DNA from: CAYLNK01 sp964384675
GTDB lineage: Bacteria > Acidobacteriota > Thermoanaerobaculia > UBA5066
Length of the DNA: 64,000 bases
Reading direction: 5' to 3'
NCBI GenBank assembly: GCA_964384675.1
Contig: CAYLNK010000003.1
Span: 1 to 64,000 of the forward strand
Below, one piece after another: positions 55,013 through 63,384 of this stretch. How positions within the stretch are numbered: the stretch's first letter is position 1; each line of letters starts with the position of its first letter. The notes below the pieces were generated by a model. The model did no database searches. It was not told the origin of the DNA and saw only the letters and a program-made list of their open reading frames with translations. Position numbers and translations under genes: made by a program.

Positions 55013-56293
55013 ATGAGCAGCCGGGTCCCCGACGCCGCCACGCGCCCGGCCCCGTTCTTCGATCACGGCCTCTTCCTCCTCCACCTGAACCGGGGCCGGG
55101 AGGAGATGCGCAAGGGTCAGTACGAGGAGGCGCGCCGCGAGTTCGAGGGGGCTCAGCGCTTCCGTCCGCACGATCCGGAGGTCCTCTCCAACCTTTCCTT
55201 CGCTCTTTTCCACCTCGGCCTCTACGACGAGTCGGAGCGGATGACACGAGAGCTCCTGACGTCGCATGCCGATTCGGTCCCGCTCCTCTTCAACCTCGGT
55301 CTCGTCCTCTTCAAGTCAGGACGCGGGCGCGAGGCGGAGGCGCCTCTCCGGCGGGTGATCGAGCTCGCGCCCAATCACCGGAAGGCGCACCTGACGCTCG
55401 GGCTCGTCCTGCAGCGCCTCGGCGAGGCGACCCTCGCGCGCCAGCACTTCCGCTCGGCGGGGGCCGAGCTGAAGGCGGGGACCGAGGAGGACGACACGGT
55501 GTCGCGGACCGCCCGCGCCGCGGCGGCGGCCGATAGAGCCGCCGGGACCGGGCCGATCGTGAAGCCCGAGTCGCTGGAGGGCTTCACCCGCCGTCCCGAG
55601 CCTGCACGGGAGCGCGCCGCCGAGCCGAGGCTCGAGCCGAAGCCCGAGCCCGCGACGCCGCCCCCCCAGCCGGTCGGGCCCCGGACGCTCGTCCCGCCGC
55701 CTCCCGTCACCGTCTTCCGCCCCGTCGCCGTCGAGCCGACGGGGCCGTACACGCCGAAGGCCGGCGGCTTCGTGACGGCGGACTGCCGGCCGGGCGTCTG
55801 GGTGCGCCGCGGCGTCCTGACCGGCCGGTCGGGGAGTCCCGCGTTCGAGCCGGACCAGCGGCTCACCGGTCCGCTCGGGAAGTCGTGGATCAAGGCGTCC
55901 GGGGCCGGGACGGTCCTTCTCGTCGAGCGCGGGCGCCAGCCGTTCTTCGTGGCGCTCCGGGACGACTTCCTGTCGGTCGACCCGGCCCGGCTCCTCTCGT
56001 TCGAGGCGACCCTGGCGTTCCGGGAGGACCCGGCGTTCGAGTTCCGCCGGATCATCACGACACCGTTCCTGAAGCTGCTCGGCTCGGGTGCCGTGGCGCT
56101 CGCGGTCGTCAACGAGCCGGCTCGCTTCGACGTGGAGGCGGACAACCCGTTCACCGTGGCCGCGAAGAGCGTCCTCGCGTACGGCGGGCAGCTCCAGCCG
56201 GAGCTGCTGGAGGACTCCGATCCGCTCGCCGAGCTCGGCTCCGGGCCGGTCCTCCGCTTCTCGGGCGACGGCTACGTCCTGACCGAAGCGTAG
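55013..56293 (+). CDS. TPR protein fused to an AIM24-like domain
   Basis: A 426-residue protein. Three TPR units span about residues 17-155 (GREEMRKGQYEEARREFEGA, VLSNLSFALFHLGLYDESER, LLFNLGLVLFKSGRGREAEA). A Pro/Glu/Arg-rich linker covers about 165-250. An AIM24-like beta domain follows (about 270-426: GTVLLVERGRQPFFVAL, FLKLLGSGAVALAV, ADNPFTVAAKSVLAY). AIM24 domains are found in mitochondrial and bacterial proteins of poorly known role. It is predicted cytoplasmic and follows the SLT gene by 4 nt. Confidence 0.8.
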   Translation: MSSRVPDAATRPAPFFDHGLFLLHLNRGREEMRKGQYEEARREFEGAQRFRPHDPEVLSNLSFALFHLGLYDESERMTRELLTSHADSVPLLFNLGLVLFKSGRGREAEAPLRRVIELAPNHRKAHLTLGLVLQRLGEATLARQHFRSAGAELKAGTEEDDTVSRTARAAAAADRAAGTGPIVKPESLEGFTRRPEPARERAAEPRLEPKPEPATPPPQPVGPRTLVPPPPVTVFRPVAVEPTGPYTPKAGGFVTADCRPGVWVRRGVLTGRSGSPAFEPDQRLTGPLGKSWIKASGAGTVLLVERGRQPFFVALRDDFLSVDPARLLSFEATLAFREDPAFEFRRIITTPFLKLLGSGAVALAVVNEPARFDVEADNPFTVAAKSVLAYGGQLQPELLEDSDPLAELGSGPVLRFSGDGYVLTEA

Positions 56294-57703
56294 CTACCGG
56301 GTCAGGTCCGCGACGGTCTCGTCGAGGAGGCGCGTCACGAGCGCGGGGTCCTCGTGCTCGGCGTAGATCCGGATGATCGGCTCGGTGCCGGAGAGCCGAT
56401 GAAGGAGCCAGCCGCGCCCGCCGAACAGGAGCTTCACGCCGTCCAGCGTCTCGACCGACGTCACGACCTGGCCGGCGCGTGAGGAGGGCGGGGCCGAGCG
56501 CAGCCCGTCGACGAAGGAGCGCAGGCGCGCCATCGGCAGGTGCAGATCGCGCCGGCCGTAGGCGAATGCCCCGTACGTGGCGTCCTGGCCGGCGAGGAGC
56601 TGCTCGAACGAGCGTCCCGACAGGGCGACGGCCTCGAGCACGAGGAGCGCGGACAGGACCCCGTCGCGTTCGGGCAGGTAGAACGCGACGCCGAGCCCAC
56701 CCGACTCCTCCCCGCCGATCCCGACCTCGCCCGACATCATCTTCTCGGCGATGTACTTGAAGCCGATCGGGGTGACGACGAGGGGAACGCCGAGGCGGGC
56801 CGCCAGGCGGTCGAGGAGGAGCGACGTGGAGAACGTCTTGGCGATCCCGCCCCGGATGCGTCCTCGGGCCGTCAGGCTCTCGGCGAGGAGAGCCAGGATC
56901 CGGTGCGGCGTGACGAAGGTGCCGTCCGGCGCGAGGACTCCGAGCCGGTCGCCGTCACCGTCGCTCGCGACCACCAGGTCGAATCGCTCCCGCGCGAGGC
57001 GCTCCCGCGAGGCCCCGAGGTGCTCCCCGATCGGCTCCGGATTCACCCCGCCGAACGTCGGGTCCCGGCGGCCGCGCAGGGTCTCGACCGTGGTGGCGTG
57101 GCCGCACCCCACGATCTCCTCGAGGAGGGTCCCGGCCGCCCCGTGCATGGCGTCGAACAGGACCCTGAGGCCGGCTCGGCGGATGGCGTCGAGGTCGACG
57201 AGAGCGGCGAGCCGCGACGCGTACGGCGTGGCGAGGTCGAGCCGCTCGACCCGCCCGCCCGGCGCGTCGTGAAGCGGCCGGTCGACCGACGCCGCGATCG
57301 CCTCGTAGGTGGCCGGCGGGGCGCTGCCGCCGAACCACGACTTGTACTTCACGCCGTTCCATTCGGCGGGGTTGTGGGAGGCCGTGATCGAGATCCCGCC
57401 CCGGAGCCCCGCCGCCGCCACGTGGTACGAGGCGCACGGCGTCGGCACGGGGCGATCGGTCAGCAGGACCCGGAAGCCCTTGCGTGCCAGTCGTTCCGCG
57501 CTCTCGGCCGCCAGCTCGGGTGAGAGGAAGCGGGTGTCGTGCACGACCGGCAGCGTCCACGGGTCGCCCGGGTCGGCGTTGGCGGAGTCGATCGTCCAGG
57601 ACGCCATCGCGTCCACGACGCGGGCGACCGAATCGAACGTCAGGTCGCGGGCGATCCGCCCGCGCCATCCGTCCGTGCCGAAGACCGGTGGCGGCAAGCG
57701 CAT
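56294..57703 (-). CDS. Phosphoglucomutase/phosphomannomutase
   Basis: A 469-residue alpha-D-phosphohexomutase. FGTDGWRG opens the protein. The phosphoserine is in ITASHNPAEWNGVKY, the metal loop is SDGDGDRLGV, sugar binding is GGEESGGLG and the phosphate site is RLSGTEPIIRIY. It supplies glucose-1-P or mannose-1-P for glycans; GlmM-type motifs are not evident. ATG 57703 is chosen because it gives the usual start before VFGTDG. It is convergent with the AIM24 gene without a gap. Confidence 0.92.
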   Translation of the reverse strand: MRLPPPVFGTDGWRGRIARDLTFDSVARVVDAMASWTIDSANADPGDPWTLPVVHDTRFLSPELAAESAERLARKGFRVLLTDRPVPTPCASYHVAAAGLRGGISITASHNPAEWNGVKYKSWFGGSAPPATYEAIAASVDRPLHDAPGGRVERLDLATPYASRLAALVDLDAIRRAGLRVLFDAMHGAAGTLLEEIVGCGHATTVETLRGRRDPTFGGVNPEPIGEHLGASRERLARERFDLVVASDGDGDRLGVLAPDGTFVTPHRILALLAESLTARGRIRGGIAKTFSTSLLLDRLAARLGVPLVVTPIGFKYIAEKMMSGEVGIGGEESGGLGVAFYLPERDGVLSALLVLEAVALSGRSFEQLLAGQDATYGAFAYGRRDLHLPMARLRSFVDGLRSAPPSSRAGQVVTSVETLDGVKLLFGGRGWLLHRLSGTEPIIRIYAEHEDPALVTRLLDETVADLTR

Positions 57704-57748
57704 CGGGCCGGATTCTCGGGGAGGCGCGCGGGAGGGGCAAGCGTCCCG

Positions 57749-57754
57749 TAGAAT
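57749..57754 (+). promoter_or_regulatory. -10 box of pgsA
   Basis: TAGAAT ends 10 nt before GTG 57765. There is no clear -35 and no Shine-Dalgarno, so the leader would be only a few nucleotides. Confidence 0.45.
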
Positions 57755-57764
57755 CGGTGCCTTC

Positions 57765-58337
57765 GTGTCCCTCAACGTTCCCAACGCCCTCACCGTCTTC
57801 CGGATCTTCCTGGTCCCGCTCCTCGTCGTCGTGCTGCTGACGAAGATGCCCGCGCGCGAATACCTGGCGCTGGGAGTCTTTCTCGTGGCCGCCCTGACGG
57901 ACTGGCTCGACGGGTTCTGGGCGCGCCGCTACAAGAAGATCACCACGCTCGGGATCCTGCTCGACCCGATCGCCGACAAGCTGCTGGTCTCGGCGGCGCT
58001 CATCTCGCTCGTCGACCTCCAGGAGGCCGACGCCTGGGCGGTCTGCATCATCATCGGCCGCGAGTTCGCGGTCTCGGGCCTGCGCTCGATCGCCTCCGCC
58101 CACGGGATCACGATCGCGGCCTCGAGGCTCGGGAAGTACAAGATGGTCGCGCAGATCGTCGGGATCAGCCTGATGATCCTGGGGGCCCGGCTCGACGACA
58201 TCGGCCTCTGGCGGAAGACGGGACGCGCCGCGCTCTACGTCATGACCGTCATGGCGCTGATCTCCGGCGTCGACTACTTCCGGCGTTACCTCAAGCCGAT
58301 CCTCGAGAAGGAAGCGCGGACCTCGTACCCCGGCTAG
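57765..58337 (+). CDS. pgsA: CDP-diacylglycerol-glycerol-3-phosphate 3-phosphatidyltransferase
   Basis: A 190-residue membrane enzyme of phosphatidylglycerol synthesis. NVPNALTVFRIFLVP is the typical start. The CDP-alcohol phosphotransferase motif is intact (DWLDGFWARRYKKITTLG, then ILLDPIADK). About five hydrophobic helices. The start is GTG 57765. Its TAG stop and the trmB stop share the palindrome CTAG (58334-58337). Confidence 0.94.
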   Translation: MSLNVPNALTVFRIFLVPLLVVVLLTKMPAREYLALGVFLVAALTDWLDGFWARRYKKITTLGILLDPIADKLLVSAALISLVDLQEADAWAVCIIIGREFAVSGLRSIASAHGITIAASRLGKYKMVAQIVGISLMILGARLDDIGLWRKTGRAALYVMTVMALISGVDYFRRYLKPILEKEARTSYPG

Positions 58338-59020
58338 CGGGTCGTCCAGATCCCGCGCCAGACGGGCTTCCGCGCGGCCAGCGCCTTCCTCTCGTAGTCG
58401 GTTCCGGTCCGCCAGTCGCCCGTCTCCTCGGCCGAAAGCCGCCGGAGCGCCGGCTCGGCGTCGAACGTCTCGAGGATGAGGGGCCCGTAGTCCGGGTGGT
58501 CCGACGCGGCGTACAGCCTGCCTCCGGGTGCCAGGGCGCGCGCCGCCGAGGCCGCGAACGCGGCGTCGACCAGTCGACGCTTGTGGTGCCGCTTCTTCGG
58601 CCACGGGTCGGGGAAGTAGACGTGCAGCGCGGCGAGGCTCCCCGGCAAGAGGCGGCGCTTCACCAGCTCCTTACCGTCCAGGCTGAAGAGGCGCACGTTG
58701 GTGAGGCCCAGGGCCGCGATCTTCGTCTCGGCGATCCGGGTGTAGTCGTGCTGGAGCTCGATTCCCAGGTAGGACCGATCCTGGTGCGCCGCCGCCGCCG
58801 CGAGGAGGAACCGGGCCTTGCCGACGCCGATCTCCAGCTCGACGGGCGCCTGACGCCCGAAGAGGAGGGCGAGGTCCAGCGGGCCGTCGGGGTCGGTCTC
58901 GCCCGGGAGGAGCACCCGTGGAGCGGGAGCCACGCCCCGGTTGCCTCTCGCCGGGGGACCCGGCTGCGAGGGTGCGAGCCCGGCCCGCAGGAGCGCCCGG
59001 CGGATGGACGGTCGCGCCAT
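58334..59020 (-). CDS. trmB: tRNA (guanine-N7-)-methyltransferase TrmB
   Basis: A 228-residue enzyme methylating G46 of tRNAs. The SAM loop is EIGVGKARFLL, then the hallmark FPDPWPKKRHHKRRL and C-terminal TDYERKALA. ATG 59020 gives a basic N-terminus of about 45 residues, slightly long for the family. It lies 2 nt after the ferredoxin gene and is transcribed from the IDH side. Confidence 0.94.
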   Translation of the reverse strand: MARPSIRRALLRAGLAPSQPGPPARGNRGVAPAPRVLLPGETDPDGPLDLALLFGRQAPVELEIGVGKARFLLAAAAAHQDRSYLGIELQHDYTRIAETKIAALGLTNVRLFSLDGKELVKRRLLPGSLAALHVYFPDPWPKKRHHKRRLVDAAFAASAARALAPGGRLYAASDHPDYGPLILETFDAEPALRRLSAEETGDWRTGTDYERKALAARKPVWRGIWTTR

Positions 59021-59022
59021 TC

Positions 59023-59316
59023 CTAGTCCAGGCTGGCCGGAGCCGTGCGGACCACACGGACACCGACGTCCCCCAGGATCCGTGCCTGGCAGCCGAGGCG
59101 CACGCCGGGGCCGAGGCCGTAGGCGATCTCGTTCGGCTCGATCGGGGAGAGGTTCTCGGGGTGGAGCACGCACTCCACCCTGCAGGTGGAGCAGGTCCCT
59201 TCCCCGCCGCAGACGTGCTCGATCGTGACCCCCATCTCGAGCGCCGCCGAGAGGAGCGTCCGTCCCGCCTCGATCTCGGCGCGCCGCCCTTCGTTCAGGA
59301 AGACCACGCGCGGCAC
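59023..59316 (-). CDS. 2Fe-2S ferredoxin (plant/adrenodoxin type)
   Basis: A 97-residue electron carrier. Cluster cysteines are in CGGEGTCSTC (Cx5CxxC) with the fourth in RLGCQ. EAGRTLLSAALEMGVTIEHV is the usual lead-in. The C-terminus VRVVRTAPA matches the family. It lies one base after isocitrate dehydrogenase and two before trmB. The redox partner is unknown. Confidence 0.93.
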   Translation of the reverse strand: MPRVVFLNEGRRAEIEAGRTLLSAALEMGVTIEHVCGGEGTCSTCRVECVLHPENLSPIEPNEIAYGLGPGVRLGCQARILGDVGVRVVRTAPASLD

Positions 59317-59317
59317 G

Positions 59318-60328
59318 TCACGCGAGCCGGGCCACGACCGCGCGGGTGTACTGGAGCGTGGTTGCGGTGCCCCCCACGTCCCGCGTCATGGCCGTCCCGT
59401 CCACGAGGGCGGCGTGGAGCGCCGCCTCGATGCGGGCCGCGGCCGCCGCTTCGCCCAGGTGCCGGAGCATCATGGTGGCCGACAGCAGGAACGCCGACGG
59501 GTTGGCGATCCCCTGGCCGGCGATGTCGGGAGCCGACCCGTGGACCGATTCGAACACGGCTCCGCGGGTCCCCAGGTTCGCGCCCGGCGTCACGCCGAGA
59601 CCGCCGATGAGACCGGCCGCGAGGTCGCTCACGATGTCGCCGTACAGGTTCTCGAGAAGGAGCACGTCGTAGCGCGTGGGGTCCATCACCAGGCGCATGC
59701 AGAGCGCGTCGATGATCATGTCGTTGGCCTGGATGTCCTGGTACTCCTCGGCGACTCGCCGGAAGCAGTCGAGGAAGAGCCCGTCCGACAGCTTCATGAT
59801 GTTGGCCTTGTGGACGGCGGTGACCTTCTTGCGACCGTTCTGGCGGGCGTATTCGAACGCGAAGCGCGCGATGCGTGTCGAGGCCTTCTCGGTGATCACC
59901 TTGATGGACTCGACGACGCCCGGCACCACGACGTGCTCGAGCCCGGAGTAGAGGTCCTCGGTGTTCTCGCGTACCACGACGAGGTCGACGTTCGCGAACC
60001 GGCTGGCGATCCCGGGGAGGTTCTTCACGGGGCGGAGGTTCGCGTACAGGTCCAGGGTCTGCCGGAGGCGGACGTTGACGCTCTTGAAGCCCTTCCCGAC
60101 CGGCGTCGTCACAGGGCCCTTCAGGCAGGTGCCGTTCTTGGCGATCGAGTCCAGGACCGGCTGGGGGAGCGGGTCGCCGAAGAGGCGCAAGGCTTCCTCC
60201 CCGGCGTCGAAGCGCTCCCAGTCGAGCTCCACGCCGGCCGCCTTGAGGATCTCCAGCACGGAGGTGGTGATCTCCGGGCCGATCCCGTCTCCGGGGAGGA
60301 GGGTCACCCGCTTCCTCTTCTCGCTCAC
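59318..60328 (-). CDS. NAD-dependent isocitrate dehydrogenase (IDH/IPMDH family)
   Basis: A 336-residue decarboxylating dehydrogenase. LLPGDGIGPEIT opens the fold. Substrate residues are in NVRLRQTLDLYANLRP, with ENTEDLYSGLEH, the catalytic Lys in VHKANIMK and metal Asp residues in YGDIVSDLAAGL. HGSAPDIAGQGIANP resembles NAD-IDH of mitochondria and many bacteria more than LeuB or the larger NADP-IDH. It overlaps the CNNM gene by 4 nt. Confidence 0.9.
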   Translation of the reverse strand: MSEKRKRVTLLPGDGIGPEITTSVLEILKAAGVELDWERFDAGEEALRLFGDPLPQPVLDSIAKNGTCLKGPVTTPVGKGFKSVNVRLRQTLDLYANLRPVKNLPGIASRFANVDLVVVRENTEDLYSGLEHVVVPGVVESIKVITEKASTRIARFAFEYARQNGRKKVTAVHKANIMKLSDGLFLDCFRRVAEEYQDIQANDMIIDALCMRLVMDPTRYDVLLLENLYGDIVSDLAAGLIGGLGVTPGANLGTRGAVFESVHGSAPDIAGQGIANPSAFLLSATMMLRHLGEAAAAARIEAALHAALVDGTAMTRDVGGTATTLQYTRAVVARLA

Positions 60329-61605
60329 GATGCCTTCCGTTTCTGCGTCCCGCTCCCCGGAGGAGGACGCCTGACGATGCGGACCCTTTCGATCGCGCGC
60401 GCGGTGGCGCGGTCGACGACGAACTCCAAGTCCCCTTCCCGGGTGCGGGCCCCGGACCGCGGGATCCTCCCGAGCTTCCGGAGGACGAAGCCGGCCACGG
60501 TCTCGCTCCGGGGACCCTCCAGCGCGCAGCCCAGCTCCCGCTCGAGGGACGCCAGAGGATACGTCCCTTCCACGATCCAGGTGGTGCCGTCGGTGACCGG
60601 CCGGCGGGCCGGCTCGTCGTGCTCGTCGGAGATGTCGCCGACGATCCGCTCGATGAGGTCCTCGAGCGTGACGAGCCCGGTGACGGCGCCCAGCTCGTCC
60701 ACGACGACGGCCATGTGGAAGCGGCGGCGGCGCATCTCGCCGAACAGGTCGCCGGCCTTCTTCAGCTCCGGGACGAAGACCGCCGGCCGCAGGTAGCGGG
60801 ACAGGTCGAAGCTCTTCTCCTCGGCGTCGGAGACGTCGTACAGGTCCTTCAGGTGGAGGATCCCGATGACGTCGTCCTCGCTCCAGCGGTAGACCGGGTA
60901 GCGGCTGTAGCGGTTCTCCTTGGCGATGTCGTCGACCTGGTCGTAGCTGGCGCCGGCCGGGATCTCCACCATCCTGGCGCGGGGGACCATCGCGTCCCTC
61001 ACCGGGGTGTCTCCGAAGTCGAGGACCGCGTGGAGGATCTCCTTCTCCTCGCGCTCGAGCGTGCCCTGCTGGTGGGAGAGCGCGATCAGGCTCTTGACGT
61101 CCTCCTGGGTCACGTCGATCTGCTCACCGGACCCGACGCCGAGCGGCGCGAGGATCCACGCCGCCACGCGCGACAGGAGCGTCGTGAGCGGCGTGAAGAG
61201 GCGGACGAAGATCTCGACGGGGCGGGCGAAAGCCAGGGAGAGAGACTCCGCCCGCCGGGCCGCGTACGTCTTCGGCGTCACCTCGGCCACGACCAGGAGA
61301 AGGACGGAGGTGACACCGGTCGCGACCACCACGCCCCAGCGCTCCCCGAAGAGCGAGATGGCGATGGCGGCGCCGAGCGAGCCCGCCGCGGCGTTCATCA
61401 GGGTGTTCCCCACCAGGAGCGTCCCGATCGTCTTGGCGAGGTCGGCGCGGAGGCGCTCCAGGCGCTGGGCGTTGGCGCGGCCCGCCTCCTTCATCCGGAA
61501 GATCGTCGCGTCGGAGAGCGACGTGATCGCCGTCTCGGACGACGCGAAGAACGCCGAGCCGAGGGCGCAGATCACATACAGGACGAGGAGGAGCGTGTCG
61601 CTCAC
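60325..61605 (-). CDS. CNNM/CorC-family (HlyC-like) transporter
   Basis: A 426-residue protein. The N-terminal DUF21 membrane domain (about 1-175, FFASSETAITSLSDATI) has about three to four helices. A CBS pair follows (about 200-325, MVPRARMVEIP, HMAVVVDELGAVTGLVTLED) and then a CorC_HlyC domain (about 345-415). Family members take part in Mg2+ (and Co2+) efflux or Na+-coupled Mg2+ transport. Older names call it hemolysin; haemolysis is not implied. It is the second Mg-related candidate locus in the window. Confidence 0.92.
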   Translation of the reverse strand: MSDTLLLVLYVICALGSAFFASSETAITSLSDATIFRMKEAGRANAQRLERLRADLAKTIGTLLVGNTLMNAAAGSLGAAIAISLFGERWGVVVATGVTSVLLLVVAEVTPKTYAARRAESLSLAFARPVEIFVRLFTPLTTLLSRVAAWILAPLGVGSGEQIDVTQEDVKSLIALSHQQGTLEREEKEILHAVLDFGDTPVRDAMVPRARMVEIPAGASYDQVDDIAKENRYSRYPVYRWSEDDVIGILHLKDLYDVSDAEEKSFDLSRYLRPAVFVPELKKAGDLFGEMRRRRFHMAVVVDELGAVTGLVTLEDLIERIVGDISDEHDEPARRPVTDGTTWIVEGTYPLASLERELGCALEGPRSETVAGFVLRKLGRIPRSGARTREGDLEFVVDRATARAIERVRIVRRPPPGSGTQKRKAS

Positions 61606-61624
61606 GGGCGGACCGGAGGCCGCC

Positions 61625-62392
61625 TCACGGGAGCAGGACCCAGTCGCCGTGGCGGCGCTGGATCGCGATGGGGCGGAGCGCGTCCCCGCGGCACGGGCCG
61701 TCGACGCAGCGTCCGCTCTCGGGCTCGAAGATGGCGCCGTGCTGCCGGCACGCGAGACGCCCGTCCCCGGTGAGGAGCGGCTCGCCGGTCCGGTCGAGGG
61801 GGATCGGCACGTGAGGGCATCGGTTCTCGAACGCCGTGGCTCCGCCGGGCGTGGCCAGGAGGATCCCCTCGACCGAGCGCTCCCCGAGCCGGCGAGAGAA
61901 GGTGATCGCGCCGCGGCTCCGGAGGTCCGCGTCGGTGGCGATGCGCGGGTCGGACCGCCGCAGCTCGTCGCAGTCGGGCGCCACGGTGTCCCGGAAATCG
62001 CCGTCCCCGTCCTCGGCGAGACGGCGGAGCGTCGGCGCGTCCGCGGGCGGCACCGCCAGGAGGAGGGCCTCGGCGGCGTCGCTCCAGCGCACGCCGTCGC
62101 AGCCGACCGCGGCGGGCTCGCCCTCGAGACAGCGGATCGTGAAGAAGAGAAGGGTCAGGGGGCGCCCGGCGGAGTCGCCGGTCGCGAAGCCGTGAGGCAC
62201 GAGGCCCCCGATCCGCACGCCGAGCTCCTCTCGCCACTCGCGCACGAGGGCTTCCTCCGGTGTCTCGCCCTCCTCGACCTTCCCGCCAGGCAGCTCCCAC
62301 AACCCGGGGTGAGCGCCCTGGACGGGGCGCCGGGCCAGCAGGAGGCGTCCCCCGCGCACCGCGATGCCGCCCACGACGAGGAGCGCTGGCAC
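61625..62392 (-). CDS. NUDIX hydrolase fused to a Rieske 2Fe-2S domain
   Basis: A 255-residue protein. The N-terminal NUDIX domain (about 1-125) has the box GGKVEEGETPEEALVREWRE followed by ELG, and LLARRPVQGAHPGLWELPG, close to MutT-type 8-oxo-dGTPases. The C-terminal Rieske domain (about 150-250) has RCPHVPIPLD (CxH) and ACRQHGAIFE (CxxH), with CVDGPCRGDALRPI after. GTG 62392 follows the queG stop by one base with GGAG upstream; an ATG at 62464 would overlap queG by 71 nt. The fusion is unusual. Confidence 0.85.
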   Translation of the reverse strand: MPALLVVGGIAVRGGRLLLARRPVQGAHPGLWELPGGKVEEGETPEEALVREWREELGVRIGGLVPHGFATGDSAGRPLTLLFFTIRCLEGEPAAVGCDGVRWSDAAEALLLAVPPADAPTLRRLAEDGDGDFRDTVAPDCDELRRSDPRIATDADLRSRGAITFSRRLGERSVEGILLATPGGATAFENRCPHVPIPLDRTGEPLLTGDGRLACRQHGAIFEPESGRCVDGPCRGDALRPIAIQRRHGDWVLLP

Positions 62393-62393
62393 C

Positions 62394-63347
62394 TCAGGCT
62401 CCGAGCGCGGCGCGGGCGTTCCGGACGAGCCCGTCGCGACGGGTGCGCTGGAGGGCGGTTTCACCGAAGCGGGCGGCGAACGCCGCCTCGTCGAGCCCGG
62501 CGGCTTCGGTCGCGTCCAGGACGAACGGCTCGCTCGGGCGCGCGAGGGAGGCGGCGTTGAACGGACAGACGTCCTGGCAGACGTCGCAGCCGAACAGCCA
62601 GCCGTCGAGGGAGGCCTCCTCGTCGGGCGTGAACGGTCCGCGCTTCTCGATGGTCAGGTACGAGATGCAGCGGCGTGCGTCCAGGAGGCGGGGTGCCACG
62701 AACGCGCCGGGCGGGCAGTCGTCGAGGCACGTGGTACACGACCCGCAGCGGCTCCCGAGCGGGTCGAGGAGCGGCAGGGTGGGGGCCAGGTCGACGTCGG
62801 TCAGGAGCTCGCCCAGGACGACGTGAGAGCCGATGCCGGGCACGATCAGGAGCCCGTTGTTGCCGATGAACCCGATCCCGGCCCGGGCCGCGACCTCTCG
62901 CTCCAGGAGCGGCGCCGTATCGACGGCGACCCGGAAGTGCGTGCCGGGTGGGCAGGCCGGCGCGAGGCGGTCGGCGACGTGCTTCAGATGGCGGCGCACC
63001 ACGGTGTGGTAGTCCTCGCCCCGCGCGTAGCGGGCGACGTTTCCGGGGCCGCCGGCCGGCACCTCGCGGGCCACGGCGAGGATCGCCCGCGTGTAGGGGA
63101 GGACGGAGTCGAAGGCCTCGCGAGCCGCGGCGTCCCGCTCGAGCCACGTCATCTCGCCGTGCAGGCCCCCGTCGAGCCAGCGCCGGTAGACGTCGTACGT
63201 CTGCGCGCGCTCTCCCCGGACCACTCCCGCCGCCACGAACCCTTCCTCGAGCGCGAGGGCGATCGCGAGGCGGGTCAGAGCGGCCGGGTCGTCCGGCGGG
63301 GGCGGGGGCGGGAAGCGAGGGGGCTTCCGGGCGGGAGGCGACGGCAT
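62394..63347 (-). CDS. queG: Epoxyqueuosine reductase QueG
   Basis: A 317-residue cobalamin-dependent iron-sulfur enzyme for the last step of queuosine tRNA modification. The catalytic Asp region is VAVDTAPLLEREVA, then GIGFIGNNGLLI. Two 4Fe-4S motifs are CGSCTTCLDDCP and CDVCQDVCPFN. The N-terminus is Pro-rich. It has no Shine-Dalgarno; TAGACT ends 9 nt upstream. It precedes the NUDIX-Rieske gene. Confidence 0.94.
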   Translation of the reverse strand: MPSPPARKPPRFPPPPPPDDPAALTRLAIALALEEGFVAAGVVRGERAQTYDVYRRWLDGGLHGEMTWLERDAAAREAFDSVLPYTRAILAVAREVPAGGPGNVARYARGEDYHTVVRRHLKHVADRLAPACPPGTHFRVAVDTAPLLEREVAARAGIGFIGNNGLLIVPGIGSHVVLGELLTDVDLAPTLPLLDPLGSRCGSCTTCLDDCPPGAFVAPRLLDARRCISYLTIEKRGPFTPDEEASLDGWLFGCDVCQDVCPFNAASLARPSEPFVLDATEAAGLDEAAFAARFGETALQRTRRDGLVRNARAALGA

Positions 63348-63356
63348 TCGCGGGGG

Positions 63357-63366
63357 AGTCTATCCT
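63357..63366. promoter_or_regulatory. Overlapping divergent -10 candidates (queG / AI-2E gene)
   Basis: AGTCTATCCT holds TAGACT on the minus strand (63357-63362, 9 nt before the queG ATG) and TATCCT on the plus strand (63361-63366, 18 nt before the transporter ATG). No -35 boxes are evident. Confidence 0.35.
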
Positions 63367-63384
63367 CGCGCCGCGAGGAGAACC

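Noticed and set aside
60325..61605. CNNM/CorC protein as a hemolysin
   Set aside because: The hemolysin name is historical. The DUF21, CBS and CorC_HlyC layout indicates an ion-transport protein.
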